From Branchiostoma floridae (lineage: Eukaryota > Chordata > Leptocardii > Amphioxiformes > Branchiostomatidae), in assembly GCF_000003815.2 (NCBI RefSeq), contig NW_023365716.1, positions 1,596,060 to 1,660,059 of the forward strand: DNA of 64,000 nucleotides, written 5' to 3'. Below, in pieces: positions 9,289 to 19,971 of the stretch (within the stretch, counting starts at the first letter, position 1; each line of letters opens with the position of its first letter). Under the pieces are notes generated by a model, which did not search any database, was not told the origin of the DNA, and was given only the letters and a program-made list of their open reading frames with translations. A program made the position numbers and the translations under genes.

Positions 9289-10252
9289 TTAACCCTATTC
9301 AGACCGGGCTTTTTTGGTCATCCCTGGACCGGGGGAGGGGGGTCTTTTGAGGCCCTCCACTTCTAAGTCCTATAACTCTAAAACGACATGCCGTAAGGCC
9401 ACCAAATTTTTAGGACATAATTTCGACATAATATCTAACAAGTATGTGACGTTTGACGTTACGTTGACGTAAGATGACGTAATTATGACGTCATCAATTT
9501 GATTACATTGGCCAAACCCATGAAAAAGGGGTATTCTCAGAAAACTTCAAGTTATGCTGCAAAAATGTAACAACAAGTGCAGATAACAGAATAATAATGT
9601 TCATTACGACTTGCGTTGCCAATAGCAACATCAATGACGTCAATATGACGTCATAAAATGACGTCATGCACATCTAAGATACGAGTTGGGCTCCGCCATA
9701 TTATATCCACCACCTTGAATTTTTAAAAATACTTTTTTTGCAACAAATAATCACAAAGGGCAATGGAAATAGACTAAATTCATTCATTTAGATGGTTTTT
9801 GATGAAAAAATACCAGGTAGTTACAAATTTTAAGGGATAATTAGCTTGTTATTCTTGATCTGGCCATTCGGTCCGCCATCTTGGATTTTGGGCTGATGAC
9901 GTCATCAAATTAGCATAATTTATGCATATATGATTATGAAAGATATACTGAATAATATAAGATTTTATTTATGTAACGAAATCGCAGTAATATAGCAAAT
10001 AGATGTGAAAAATACATAGTTAGAACCAAAAATAGTGATTTTTGGCAAAACTGCCTGTCAACAAACGGTTGTCATGGCAACAAGAAAAAATGGAAAATTT
10101 GTCAAACTTCGTAAAATTGTTGCCAACAATATTTTAGGAAAACTCACCGAATTTGGTGGCTCTAGCGTAAGCCGTTCTGTCGTTATAGGACATCGAAGTT
10201 AGCGCGGGCCTCAAAAGCCCCCCCCCCCCCCCCCCGGTCTGAATAGGGTTAA
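9289..10252. mobile_element. Nonautonomous piggyBac-like DNA transposon (MITE)
   Basis: TTAA flanks both ends (9289-9292 and 10249-10252), with termini CCCTATTCAGACCGGG on the left and CCGGTCTGAATAGGG on the right. TTAA target sites and CCCT-type termini are the piggyBac hallmark. The inverted similarity continues as subterminal repeats (GAGGCCC.., GTCCTATAAC.., GCCACCAAATT). No transposase frame is present. The interior has several TGACGTCA palindromes (near 9490, 9640-9665, 9897). Inserted in intron 1 of ZNF-B only. Confidence 0.7.
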
Positions 10253-10829
10253 GAAGTATACAAATGCATGGCAGATTTTGAACAGGTCCGTTCATTCCAA
10301 GATTCCAACATCACAACAGCGACTACTCTGGTCACAATGCATTGGCACTGCAGGTTTTTGGAAAAGTCATAATTATGCCCAAATAATTCTTGTATGCAAG
10401 ACGACACTTGAATATAAATTGAATTGAACTCCTAGCTGCGCAATTTGTGAACGTACAGCTTTTCTTCGCATTTTACAGGTGAGCACTCCTGAAAACTCCG
10501 TTGTTATTAATATGCCTGGTATTACGGTGTTTGCACGTGACTATATAATATAGAATTTCTACTAACCGATTAAGAGCGCACGAGCATAATCACCGTCAAA
10601 TAATATATCATTTATACTTATCAAAACAACATTTTCGTGATTTCGTGATGCAACATTTCTGACCGTGTATTGCAGGTAAAAATCGATATTTGGCAGCAGT
10701 TACATCACTCTTTACTTTCAATGCCCCCCCCCCCCCCCCAACTACCGATCATAAACACACCTCTTTAATTCTAGTTTACCACTAAACAAGCACCAACTAG
10801 AGTCATCTAACGACACTCAAATGTCTTAC

Positions 10830-11052
10830 CTGTAAGTCTATGGTGGTTAGCGTTCTGCAAGCCTTCTGGGATCACGAAAAAATCGTGTAAGTTTGGGGGA
10901 GATGAGCACCAAAGACGATGACATAAAACCAAAATGGCGGATGTTAGCTCATGAACGGGGCAAAGGTCAGAGGTTACAAACCTGATATCACTGGGTCAAA
11001 TTAAAGTTATATTAAAGTCATATTTAAGTTCGCCGCATAACGCTCTACTCTC
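10830..11052 (-). promoter_or_regulatory. Promoter and noncoding exon 1 of ZNF-B
   Basis: The splice donor is at 10829/10830. CAAAATGGCGGATGTTAGCT lies at 10930-10949; the CRE-like half is changed to GATGTTAG. The DR1-like pair is AGGTCA-G-AGGTTA. The intronic G-run has expanded to a 17-C homopolymer on the plus strand at ~10724-10740. Confidence 0.6.
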
Positions 11053-11292
11053 GTGGTTTTAAGGTTACCAAGGCTTGTTTTTCAATTTGTCCTTCATTAT
11101 ATATAGAAAAAAACTCACCAATACACTTGAGCATGATTAATTTGTGGGGTAATGGGTGGGGCATGTTGACAACATATGCTGTTCTTTCAGTTCCTTTCGG
11201 CACGGCAGCCATGTTTTCTCAGCAGTAGGACTTACAGCTGACCTGTGCGACCTCACCACAGGTCCAGGTATAAGCTATTTCGTACAGTACGC

Positions 11293-11492
11293 TACGCATG
11301 TGCGGGCAACATGGAATCTGGGCAATATGCCAAAAGTTAAAGAACCATGAATGTAAACATTCCGCCATTTTGAATGCGCCATTTATACCGTCTGGATACT
11401 GTTACGGTGCACCCAAAGGGAACAATGTTTACTTCTGATGGGCCGTGACCTTTGACATAACACCCAGGATTCCTAGCATCCGCACATGTGTA
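11293..11492. repeat. Degenerate foldback element related to the one at 49965
   Basis: Left arm ~11296-11340 (CATGTGCGG..GGAATC..TATG.CAAA) is a diverged inverted copy of the right arm ~11444-11490. The same arm sequence, better preserved, forms the foldback at 49965-50192. It lies in the spacer between the ZNF-B promoter and the ZNF-C 3' end. A short perfect hairpin (TTACCGCG / CGCGGTAA) follows near 11570-11600. The rest of 11053-11833 shows nothing recognisable. Confidence 0.5.
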
Positions 11493-11833
11493 ATGAACTC
11501 TGCTAAAGACCTTATGCAAAGGCAAGCAATTCTATTGCGCCCAATTTTTCTCAAACGTTCGGAACTATTACCGCGCATGGAATCCCCGTCGCGGTAAATC
11601 GTGCGAGGTATGTTGCCAGGGCCTTGATAACTTTTTCTTGGGTTGTGATGCGAGGCTTTCACTTCTAGGCCCGGCCAAGCAGGCCAAGTCAACAAAAACG
11701 GCTGATATACCCAGAGTTTTGAATGAAAAAAACCATAACAACGATTGGATATATATAACCAACCCCATATGTAATACTGCTAAACCAATGAATCAAAAGG
11801 CAATGTAAATCAACACAGAATCAATGGCTTTGT

Positions 11834-12663
11834 TTTATTTACATCCCTTTACTTTGAATGATCAAACAGCATCAAGTTCTCAAACATGTATAAGATATTG
11901 CAACACAAAATGCAGAATAACCTCAGAATACAAGTGCACGGAATACTAAGTACATGTAGACAATACAAAATATGCTAATTGTTAGCTATGTATATATTAT
12001 GCTGCGAGATGTTGCAAACTAAAAATAAATACAAACACCTATACAAAAACGTTTAGATACTTCCGTGACATCTACGATTTCTACAATTCTTTAAGAAAAG
12101 GAACAGTCGATTCTAACACAAAAGGTAAATCTATGCGTAAGTACTAAAACTATCTTATGTTCAGAATCTACAACTATTAAAGTATCAGGTGCAATTTGAC
12201 TTAAGCATTTGTTCAAACTAACGTCTTGAAACATTTCCTATAAATCTAACCAGGCTATCTGAACATGTCTGCCTCTAATGTAAATTTCCTTTCTACACAG
12301 TAGTTATCGGGCCCTGGTATAGACTGACAACAGATAATGTTTTGACCGCTGGATGCGATTTGTTTTTCTAAATGACCGTTCACGTTTTAAAAGGCAAAAA
12401 CGTTGTATGCTGTACATTTGTCACACACGTAGATGTAGGTTCTTTGGTATGTCTTGTCAAATGTTTCAGGAGATGAGATTTCCTAGCCACCGAGTAGTTT
12501 TAGATTGACGTCATAAGGTTCTTTTCCTGTGTGAGTTCTCATGTGTTGGGCTAAATTAGACCGTCAAGTTGCTGTTCTCACACATGAAGAATTTCTCACC
12601 GGTGTGCTTTGTTAGATGCCGGCCTGTCCAAAGTGGACTTCTCTGCGGCGGAAAAGTAACACT
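11834..12663 (-). other. 3' UTR of ZNF-C with poly(A) signal and fossil fingers
   Basis: AATAAA on the minus strand at 11834-11839. Between ~12430 and 12660 the sequence decays from finger coding into HLTKHTGEKFFMCENSN and then frameshifted remnants. The KKT-TAG-MC junction of other units is not visible here. Confidence 0.45.
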
Positions 12664-14460
12664 TTAGGGTTTTTTACCTGTATGCGTCCTCATATGTCGG
12701 GCTAAGTCAGACTTTTCGGCTGTCCTATGACCACACTCCCCACACATGTAGGGTTTCTCACCTGTGTGTGTCATTAGGTGTCGGTCCAAAGTACATTTCT
12801 GTGCAGCAGAATAGTCGCAGAGGTCACACGTGAAGGGTTTTTCCCCTGAATGCGTTCTCATATGTTTGTATAAGGTGGACTTTCGAGCTGTCTTGTGCCC
12901 GCACTCCCCACACATGAAGGGTTTCTCACCAGTGTGTGTTGCTAGATGTTTGTCCAAATCGTATTTCCGTGCTGCAGAATAGTCACACTGATCACACTTG
13001 TAAGGTCTTTCTCCTGTGTGGGTTCTCATGTGTCGGGATAAGGTAGACCTACCAGCTGTTCTGAACCCACACTCCCCACACATGTAGGGTTTCTCACCGG
13101 TATGTTTTCGTATGTGTTTGACCAAAGTAGACTTATCTGCAGCAGAATAGTCACACTGGTCACACTTGTAGGGTTTTTCCCCTGAATGCTTTCTCATATG
13201 TGCGGATAAGATAGATCTAGTATATGCTCTGTATCCACACTCTACACACATGAAGGGTTTGTCACCGGTGTGGTTTGCTACATGTTTCTTCAAATCATCT
13301 TTCCGCGCTGAAGAAAAGTGACAGTGGTCACACTTGTAGGGTTTTTCTCCTGTGTGGGTTCTCATGTGTTGAGATAACGTTGGTCTATAAGGTGTCCTGT
13401 ACCCACACACGTCACACACGTGGCGCCCTCCGTCTGTGTGTTTTGCTAGATGTGCGTGCAAAGCAGATTTCTGTGCTGCAGAATAGTCGCACTGGTCACA
13501 CTTATACGGTTTTTCTCCTGTATGGGTTCTCATATGTTGGGATAAATATGACTTAAAAGCTGTCCTGTACCCACACTCCCAACATATGTAGGGTTTCTCA
13601 CTGTGTTTTGCTGCTATGTGTTGGTCCAAGTTGCCTTTTTGTGCAGCAGAATAGTCGCACTGGTCACACTTGTAGGGTTTTTCTCCTGTATGAGTTCTCA
13701 TATGCCTTGCTAAGTCAAACATTTTTGTCGCCCTATACCCACACTCTCCACACATGTAGGGTTTCTCACCGGTGTGTTTTGTTGCTATATGATAGGCCAG
13801 ACTGCCCTTCTGTGCAGCAGCATAGTCACAATGGTGACACTTGTAGGGTTTCTCTCCTGTGTGGGTTCTCATATGTTGGGATATGTGAGACCTATAAGCT
13901 GCCCGGTACCCGCACTCCCCACACACGAAAGGTTTCTCACCGGTGTGTTCAACCACATACATTCCAGTAATGCCTATGGTCTCCTGTACCTGTGAGGTTA
14001 ATGTGTTGTCAGGTTTTGAAACGTTCACATCACACGTTTCCTGCTGCAGGCCCATGTCTGTTGTCTGGGTCTCCCTGCTGTCACTCTCCTTCCCAGGATT
14101 TCCAAAAAGTTCCATCTCCTTCCCAGGATGTTCTCCGATACTAACAAATCCACAGCTGGACTCTTCCATTTCCGCTTTTACACCGCACGTTTCGCCGTTT
14201 GGAACGTCCCTTTCCTCGTCCTGCTGCCGTCCCGTGTCTGTTGTCTGCTCCCAACTTTTGTAAGTCTCGTTCCAAGGATGCCCGGTTGGTTGCGTTGCAC
14301 CGAAGTAGTCGAAGGTTTTTTGGTCCTCACTGTACATTTCCTGAAACAGCACGTTCTCTTGTGCATCCTGTTGCAATCCAGTGTCTTCTGTCGGCTCCTC
14401 TTTGATGTGCGTCTCGTTCGAAGTTTGTTCTGCAGGAGGCACACACGTGGACTCCGCCAT
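12664..14460 (-). CDS. ZNF-C, type I C2H2 zinc-finger protein, 15 fingers
   Basis: 598 residues. The ATG follows the acceptor CGTTTTAG|AG. The N-terminus is slightly shortened (PPAEQTSNETHIKEEPTEDT; KELHAEQ is partly lost) but keeps IKEE, VKAE and RETQTTDMGLQQ. Fifteen fingers run from residue ~178. Finger 2 has an extra residue in the H-x-H spacing (HIATKH). Finger 6/7 has a divergent linker (HTDGGRHVC). The ORF ends HTGKKP-stop. Its exon 1 sequence groups with the promoters of the type II genes G and J rather than with type I, so the unit looks mosaic. Intron 1 is short (~14463-14991). Confidence 0.93.
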   Translation of the reverse strand: MAESTCVPPAEQTSNETHIKEEPTEDTGLQQDAQENVLFQEMYSEDQKTFDYFGATQPTGHPWNETYKSWEQTTDTGRQQDEERDVPNGETCGVKAEMEESSCGFVSIGEHPGKEMELFGNPGKESDSRETQTTDMGLQQETCDVNVSKPDNTLTSQVQETIGITGMYVVEHTGEKPFVCGECGYRAAYRSHISQHMRTHTGEKPYKCHHCDYAAAQKGSLAYHIATKHTGEKPYMCGECGYRATKMFDLARHMRTHTGEKPYKCDQCDYSAAQKGNLDQHIAAKHSEKPYICWECGYRTAFKSYLSQHMRTHTGEKPYKCDQCDYSAAQKSALHAHLAKHTDGGRHVCDVCGYRTPYRPTLSQHMRTHTGEKPYKCDHCHFSSARKDDLKKHVANHTGDKPFMCVECGYRAYTRSILSAHMRKHSGEKPYKCDQCDYSAADKSTLVKHIRKHTGEKPYMCGECGFRTAGRSTLSRHMRTHTGERPYKCDQCDYSAARKYDLDKHLATHTGEKPFMCGECGHKTARKSTLYKHMRTHSGEKPFTCDLCDYSAAQKCTLDRHLMTHTGEKPYMCGECGHRTAEKSDLARHMRTHTGKKP

Positions 14461-14991
14461 CTCTAAAACGATGAGAAGAAAATATTGGAAAGAAAAAGAT
14501 TAATCCAAAACTTTTTTTTACAAACAGGGGGTGGTGGAGGTTTAATTTTACACAAGAACTTCTTCTGTGTCCCTTTATATGTTTTTATCTTGTATTTGCT
14601 AATAACAAAACTTGAATACCTTCCAGGGAATATAACAAAATCGCTCGTCATTCTTCATTGCTTTTTTTAATCTGAGTAGCCTGGTATGATAGCCCAGGTA
14701 GACAGTCCAGGTAGACAGCCAAGGAACCCCAGCATTTTCCGTAAACCCAACAGAACACACTATTTATCTGCCGCTCCCGGGTCTATAGAGTATTAGGATC
14801 GAAGTTAGTGAGGACTGGTAGGAAGCCTTGTGTGACAGATATTCCAGTGCAATTGACCCCGTATACATCTCACACATAAATGCAACTTACAGTGCCTGCC
14901 CCCCTCCCCATCAAAGCACACACACCCTAAATCCAATTTACTGCCGAATGAGCACCAACCTGGAAGCATTAACAACAACCACAGGTCTTAC

Positions 14992-15197
14992 CTGTAGGTC
15001 TATGGTGGTTGGCGGTCTCCACAGCTTCTGGAACCCCCTAAAAACGCGTCAGTTTGGAGAAGGTGCGAAGACAATAAGAACAGAAAACAAAATGGCGGAC
15101 GTAAACGCACTAACCGGTCAAAGGTCAGAGGTCACAATCCTGATACTCGCGTGACAACGGGTCAAACCAGAGAGGGCCGCATTACCCTTTACTCTCG
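14992..15197 (-). promoter_or_regulatory. Promoter and noncoding exon 1 of ZNF-C
   Basis: The splice donor is at 14991/14992. CAAAATGGCGGACGTAAACG lies at 15088-15107. Next to it is a perfect DR1, AGGTCA-G-AGGTCA, the clearest in the window. The intronic G-run is at ~14899-14912. The spacer 15198-15552 shows nothing else. Confidence 0.62.
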
Positions 15198-15552
15198 CGG
15201 TTTTGAGTCTAACAAAAATAACGCTCTACCTCGACTTCTACCTATAATTTTTTTGTTAATTTTTTTTTAAATTAAGGCGAAATCAGTTGAAATCCGGCAT
15301 GAGAGATGATATGCGCAGGATTTCTTATTCAATTGCAACTTAAAATTTTAAACACGGTAATGACGTTATTCAGATGTGGTTTAAATTCACAACAATTTTT
15401 GGCATCGTTTACTCTCCATTTATTTTGTAAAATCTTCATCTTTGCCAATATTAAGCCATATGTAATATATCTATACACGTTTAACGCTAAAACTGCTACG
15501 GCAAAGGAATTAGAATAATCAAAGTCGAATCAAAGACTTTGCATACACTTAC

Positions 15553-16106
15553 TTTATTTTGACAGCGCTTTATTAGAATCAAAACAAAGTTATCATATAT
15601 GTTGATAGAATATAAACTGCTATCAGCTACAAATACTAAGAATACAATTGTACAAACAGACGACATGTACCAAATACATGCATAGAAATAGTATATACAA
15701 TGTGAGATTCTTGTAGATGTTATTCTTTCTTATAAATCAAAGAAATATACGGATGTTTAAAAAGTTCAAAAATTTTTCCACTGAGTGAAAAGAAGACATT
15801 AAGTGTCGATTTTTTCCTCACAATTAAACAAGTACGCCTTACTATATAGGTACTAAAACTATCTCAGATGCAAAACCAACCTCTATGAGTCAATGACTAG
15901 GAGCTATTTTACACAAGCACTCTATCTGGAACATTTGTCATAAACCCTACAAGGTTTTTAGTACATTAATAGTAGATAATGGTGAGATTTCATTGCTGCA
16001 AAGTAGTTACACTGATGACACTTCTGTGGTTTCCCTCCTCTGTGGGCTCTTATATGCTTTGCTATTTAGACATTTGAGTTGCCCTGTTATGACACACTCC
16101 GCACAG
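15553..16106 (-). other. 3' UTR of ZNF-D with poly(A) signal and fossil fingers
   Basis: AATAAA on the minus strand at 15553-15558, in a context (CTTACTTTATTTTGACAGC on plus) shared with the 3' UTRs of H and K. Fossil fingers lie at ~15985-16105 behind the TAG stop. Confidence 0.5.
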
Positions 16107-17222
16107 CTAGGTCTTTTTATCTGTGTGCCTTCTTACATGCTTGTTCAAAGTGGATTTCCGTGCAGCAGAATAGTCACACTGGTCACATTTGTAGGGTTTC
16201 TCTCCTGTATGTGTCCTCATATGTTGGGATAAGGTAGATCTTTGAGCTGCCCTGTACCCACACTCCCCACACATGTAGGGTCTCTCACCGGTGTGTCTTC
16301 TTTGATGGTCAATCAAATTAAGCTTTTCTGCAGCAGAATAGTCACACTGGTCACATTTGTAGGGTTTTTCTCCTGTGTGGATGCTCATATGTTGTGATAG
16401 GCTTACTTTATAATTTGCCCTGTACCCACATTCCCCACACATGTAGGGTTTCTCACCGGTGTGTTTTACTAGATGTTTGTCCAAATCACATTTCTGTCCA
16501 GCAGAATAGTCACACTGGTCACACTTGTAGGGTCTTTCCCCTGTGTGGATTCTCATATGTGCCAACAGTGTAGACTTCCGAGTTGCCCTAAAACCGCACT
16601 CTCCACACATGTAGGGTTTCTCACCAGTGTGTTGTGACAGATGCTGGACCAAATTCGACTTCTGTGCAGCAGAATAGTCACACAGATCGCACTTGTAGGG
16701 TTTCTCTCCTGTATGTGTTCTCATATGTCGGGATAAGCTTACTTTATGAGCTGTCCTGTATCCACACTCCCCACATATGTAGGGTTTCTCACCGGTGTGT
16801 TTTCTTAGATGTTGGTCCAAAGTAGATTTTTGTGCTGCAGAATAGTCACACTGGTCACACTTGTAGGGTCTTTCGCCTGTGTGGGTTCTCATGTGTTTGG
16901 TTAAGTCAGACTTTTGAGCTGTTCTGTATCCACACTCCCCACACATGCAGGGTTTCTCATCGGTGTTTTCAACTACATACCTTCCCATATCACCTTTGCT
17001 CTCCTGTACCTGTACCTGTACCTGTACCTGTACCTGTGAGGTTGATGTGTTGTCAGGTTGGGGAAAGTTCACATCACACGTTTCCTGCTGCAGGCCCATG
17101 TCTGTTGTCTGGGTCTCCCTGATGCCCCTCTCCTTCCCAGGGTGTTCTGTACAGTCCATCTCCTTCCTAGGATCTCTAGCACACTGGTCTCCACGGAAAC
17201 GTTCAGGACTGGAATCTTCCAT
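16107..17222 (-). CDS. ZNF-D, type II C2H2 zinc-finger protein, 10 fingers
   Basis: 371 residues, starting MEDSSPERF directly behind the acceptor CCTCTCACAG|AA-ATG. The N-terminus (1-91) lacks the type I part and the IKEE/VKAE sites but keeps PGKE repeats, RETQTTDMGLQQ and the linker. In the linker QVQES has expanded to a (QV)5 run encoded by a CAGGTA hexamer repeat (16997-17037). Ten regular fingers from residue ~92 end in HTDKKT at the ancestral TAG. This is one of the most regular and complete type II copies. Intron 1 is ~17225-17768. Confidence 0.93.
   Translation of the reverse strand: MEDSSPERFRGDQCARDPRKEMDCTEHPGKERGIRETQTTDMGLQQETCDVNFPQPDNTSTSQVQVQVQVQVQESKGDMGRYVVENTDEKPCMCGECGYRTAQKSDLTKHMRTHTGERPYKCDQCDYSAAQKSTLDQHLRKHTGEKPYICGECGYRTAHKVSLSRHMRTHTGEKPYKCDLCDYSAAQKSNLVQHLSQHTGEKPYMCGECGFRATRKSTLLAHMRIHTGERPYKCDQCDYSAGQKCDLDKHLVKHTGEKPYMCGECGYRANYKVSLSQHMSIHTGEKPYKCDQCDYSAAEKLNLIDHQRRHTGERPYMCGECGYRAAQRSTLSQHMRTHTGEKPYKCDQCDYSAARKSTLNKHVRRHTDKKT
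16997..17037 (-). repeat. In-frame CAGGTA hexamer expansion (Gln-Val repeats) in ZNF-D
   Basis: Five to six tandem TGTACC units on the plus strand encode QVQVQVQVQVQ at the hinge between the N-terminus and finger 1. All other copies have a single QVQ. A six-base unit keeps the frame. Confidence 0.9.
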
Positions 17223-17768
17223 TTCTGTGAGAGGGGGTATGGATTGTGTAACAACTTATTTCCTCTGGCAAAGTAAAACAGTATAATTCTCAATGATTAG
17301 AGATGCCGACTTTCATGACCCCAAATGACTTCCAAAAGCAATAATCTATATAATTCATATCATTGTCGGAAGGCGGCGGGTAATAGAACGGATTAATGTC
17401 GGTACAAACATCAGAGAGAGCTGAAGTAAGACATCTGCCATAAGTCTTTCATAACTCCCTTTAAATGGCAAATGTCGCAGAGGACACACTTTATTCTTTA
17501 AGCCTTTGGTTAAGTGGCTCTAATTTTGTTTGATATATTGGGATTTCGGAGGTGTTTATTACACGTAAGGGTTTTTAGCTTCTAATTTTGTTGAAAGAGT
17601 ATTTTACGCATGCTTGTCCCGTAGGCTCCGTAGTTGTTTGGAGGTTACATTACAGTTGTACTCCCCATGCAAATACCTACGACAAACACACCTCAAATCG
17701 TCTATTTCTTGTTCATCAATGAACATCCAGCAACCAGACGGTATCAAAACAATCACAGGAGGTCTTAC

Positions 17769-17960
17769 CTGTAAGTCTACGTGGTGGTTATCAGTCTCAC
17801 GACTTGTTCAATCACGTAAAAATCGCGAGTTTGAAGGAGATGAGACGACGACGCAAAACAAAATGGTGGACGTCAGCTCGCAAGAGATAAAGGTGAGAGG
17901 TCACGAACCTGATACTTCTTTCACAAAGGGTCAACCCGAGATCACCACATAACGCTTTAC
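17769..17960 (-). promoter_or_regulatory. Promoter and noncoding exon 1 of ZNF-D
   Basis: The splice donor is at 17768/17769. The YY1-type motif is CAAAATGGTGGACGTCAGCT at 17859-17878, with one core change (GGTGG). AGGTGA-G-AGGTCA follows. The intronic G-run is reduced (ACTCCCCATGC near 17660). The 56-bp minisatellite starts ~50 bp upstream. Confidence 0.58.
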
Positions 17961-18009
17961 TGAACGAATGAACATCTTTAAATCATACACTGTAGCAATG
18001 GAGATGGTA

Positions 18010-19140
18010 CCTGTATATATATAGCCAGTATAACCGCCCTTCGGCGTAACACACCAGCTTCTGTATCTGTATTTCTATCTATATAGCCAGTACAACCGCC
18101 CTTCGGCGTAACACACCAGCCTCTGCATCTGTATATATATAGCCGGTATAACCGCCCTTCGGCGTAACACACCAGCTTCTGTATCTATATAGCCGGTATA
18201 ACCGCCCTTCAGCGTAACACACAAGCATCTGTATCTGTATCTATATAGCCGGTATAACCGTCCTTCGGCGTAACACACCAGCTTCTGTATCTGTATCTAT
18301 ATAGCCGGTATAACCGCCCTTCGGCGTAACACACTAGCTTCTGCATCTGTATCTATATAGCCGGTATTACCGCCCTTCGGCGTAACACACCAGCTTCTGT
18401 ATCTGTATCTATATGTGACCTGTACTAAACCCAGTGGGTATGAATGTACAATAAAGGTCTTCATTCATTATATAGCCGGTATTACCGCCCTTCGGCGTAA
18501 CACACCAGCATCTGTATCTGTATCTACATAGCCGGTATAACGCCCTTTGGCTTAACACACCAGCTTCTGCATCTGTATATATATATAGAACCGGTATAAC
18601 CGCCCTTCGACGTAATACACTAGCTTCTGTATCTGTATCTACATAGCCGGTATAACCGCCCTTCGGCGTAACACACTAGCTTCTGCATCTGTATAGAGAG
18701 AGCCGGTATAACCGCCCTTCGCGTAACACACCAGCTTCTGTATCTGGATCTAAATAGCCGATATAACCGCCCGTCGGCGTAACACACTAGCTTCTGTATC
18801 TGGATCCATATAGCCGGTATAACCGCCCGTCGGCGTAACACACCAGCTTCTGTATCTGGATCTATATAACCGGTATAACCGCCCTTCGGCGTAACACACT
18901 AGCTTCTGCATCTGTATCTATATAGCCGGTATAACCGCCCTTCGGTGTAACACACCAGCTTCTGTATCTGTATCTGTATAGCCGGTATAACCGCCCGTCG
19001 GCGTAACACACCAGATTCTGTATCTGTATATATAGAGAGAGCCGGTATAACCGCCCTTCGCGTAACACACTAGCTTCTGTATCCGTATCTATATAGCCGG
19101 TATAACCGCCCTTCGGCGTAACACACCAGCTTCTGCAGAT
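18010..19140. repeat. ~56-bp minisatellite, about 19 copies, derived from a CR1-like LINE tail
   Basis: The unit contains ATAGCCGGTATAACCGCCCT, CGGCGTAACACACCAGCTTC and TGTATCTGTATCTAT. I count 19 occurrences of the GCGTAACACA core. The unit equals the reverse complement of the 3' tail of the CR1-like fragment at 4440-4505. A ~55-bp insert (18415-18470, ending AATAAAGGTCTTCATTCATT) interrupts the array and looks like another retroelement 3' end. Chance open frames here (CVTPKGGYTGYID repeats) are not genes. Confidence 0.9.
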
Positions 19141-19187
19141 CAGATAATTCAAACCAACACCAAATCATACGTTTTGCCTACAATCAT

Positions 19188-19971
19188 TTTATTGTGAAAG
19201 GTCTTCACAAAGTTACTCTACGTTTTCAAAAGTTTGATATGATATATATTGCTACAAGCTACCAAAACTGAGTAAAGTGTGAAAAGACAACTACTGTTTA
19301 TGTCAATACTCCTATATGTATACTACACTTAATATGCTTAATATTCCAAGCGTGAGGTCATCAAATCAAAATACTTGTCTACAGCAGGTATTGCATCGAT
19401 ATTACAGCTAGTTCAAGAACCTGTTAAAAGGTGTTTAGATTCTACGCTGCTCTGATCACCGACATTTGTAAGAAAACAAAGAGAACATCTACTTCAAGTA
19501 ACTGAAACTATACGTAACAAACCTAATTGACTTTAGAGAGTTTGGTACATTTGCTATATAACCCTTGCCAGCTTACATACGTCTGCCACTCCTGTAGAAT
19601 TCCTTACCACAGGACCGGGGCAAGGTACAAGTAGAGTCAAAATGGTCACTCCAGGAGGGATTTTTATTTATTTATTTTATTTTATTTCTATTTATTATTC
19701 CTCCATACGTATTTCCACCTCCTGACTACCTTGCCTCCGCACCGAAAACCCACCCCGCCATGGGAGGTCAAGAATCTATGTAGGTGGGTAAATCTGTTTG
19801 CTGTACATTTGTCACACTCAAGTTTTTTCGTACTTCTTTGGTATATATGAAAAGTAGATAACGGTGAGATTTCCTAGCTGAAAAGAAGTTACACTGATAA
19901 CACTTATATGGTTTTCCTCCTCTGTGGGTTCTTATATCATTATCTTTTTAGACATTTGAGTTGCCCTGTTC
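19188..19971 (-). other. 3' UTR of ZNF-E with poly(A) signal
   Basis: AATAAA on the minus strand at 19188-19193, in the context CACAATAAAATGATTGTAG. This context is shared with F (23706) and, mutated to ATTAAA, with L (51569). A TTTA-rich tract lies at ~19664-19700. Finger relics lie at ~19860-19970. Confidence 0.5.

Noticed and set aside
10200-10235. Poly-C runs as structural or regulatory sites
   Set aside because: Homopolymer lengths differ between copies and are likely slippage or sequencing-prone tracts.
17020-17045. Possible intron at the hinge because of CAG|GTACAG
   Set aside because: The frame continues without a break in all genes and no acceptor follows before the fingers.
18010-19140. 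CRISPR array
   Set aside because: Unit lengths are continuous without unique spacers, and the DNA is clearly eukaryotic.
17978-19152. Minus-strand peptides with repeated CVTPKGGYTGYIDTDTE
   Set aside because: Products of the ~56-57-bp minisatellite, which stays open in several frames; no start, no conservation, frame changes at each irregular unit.
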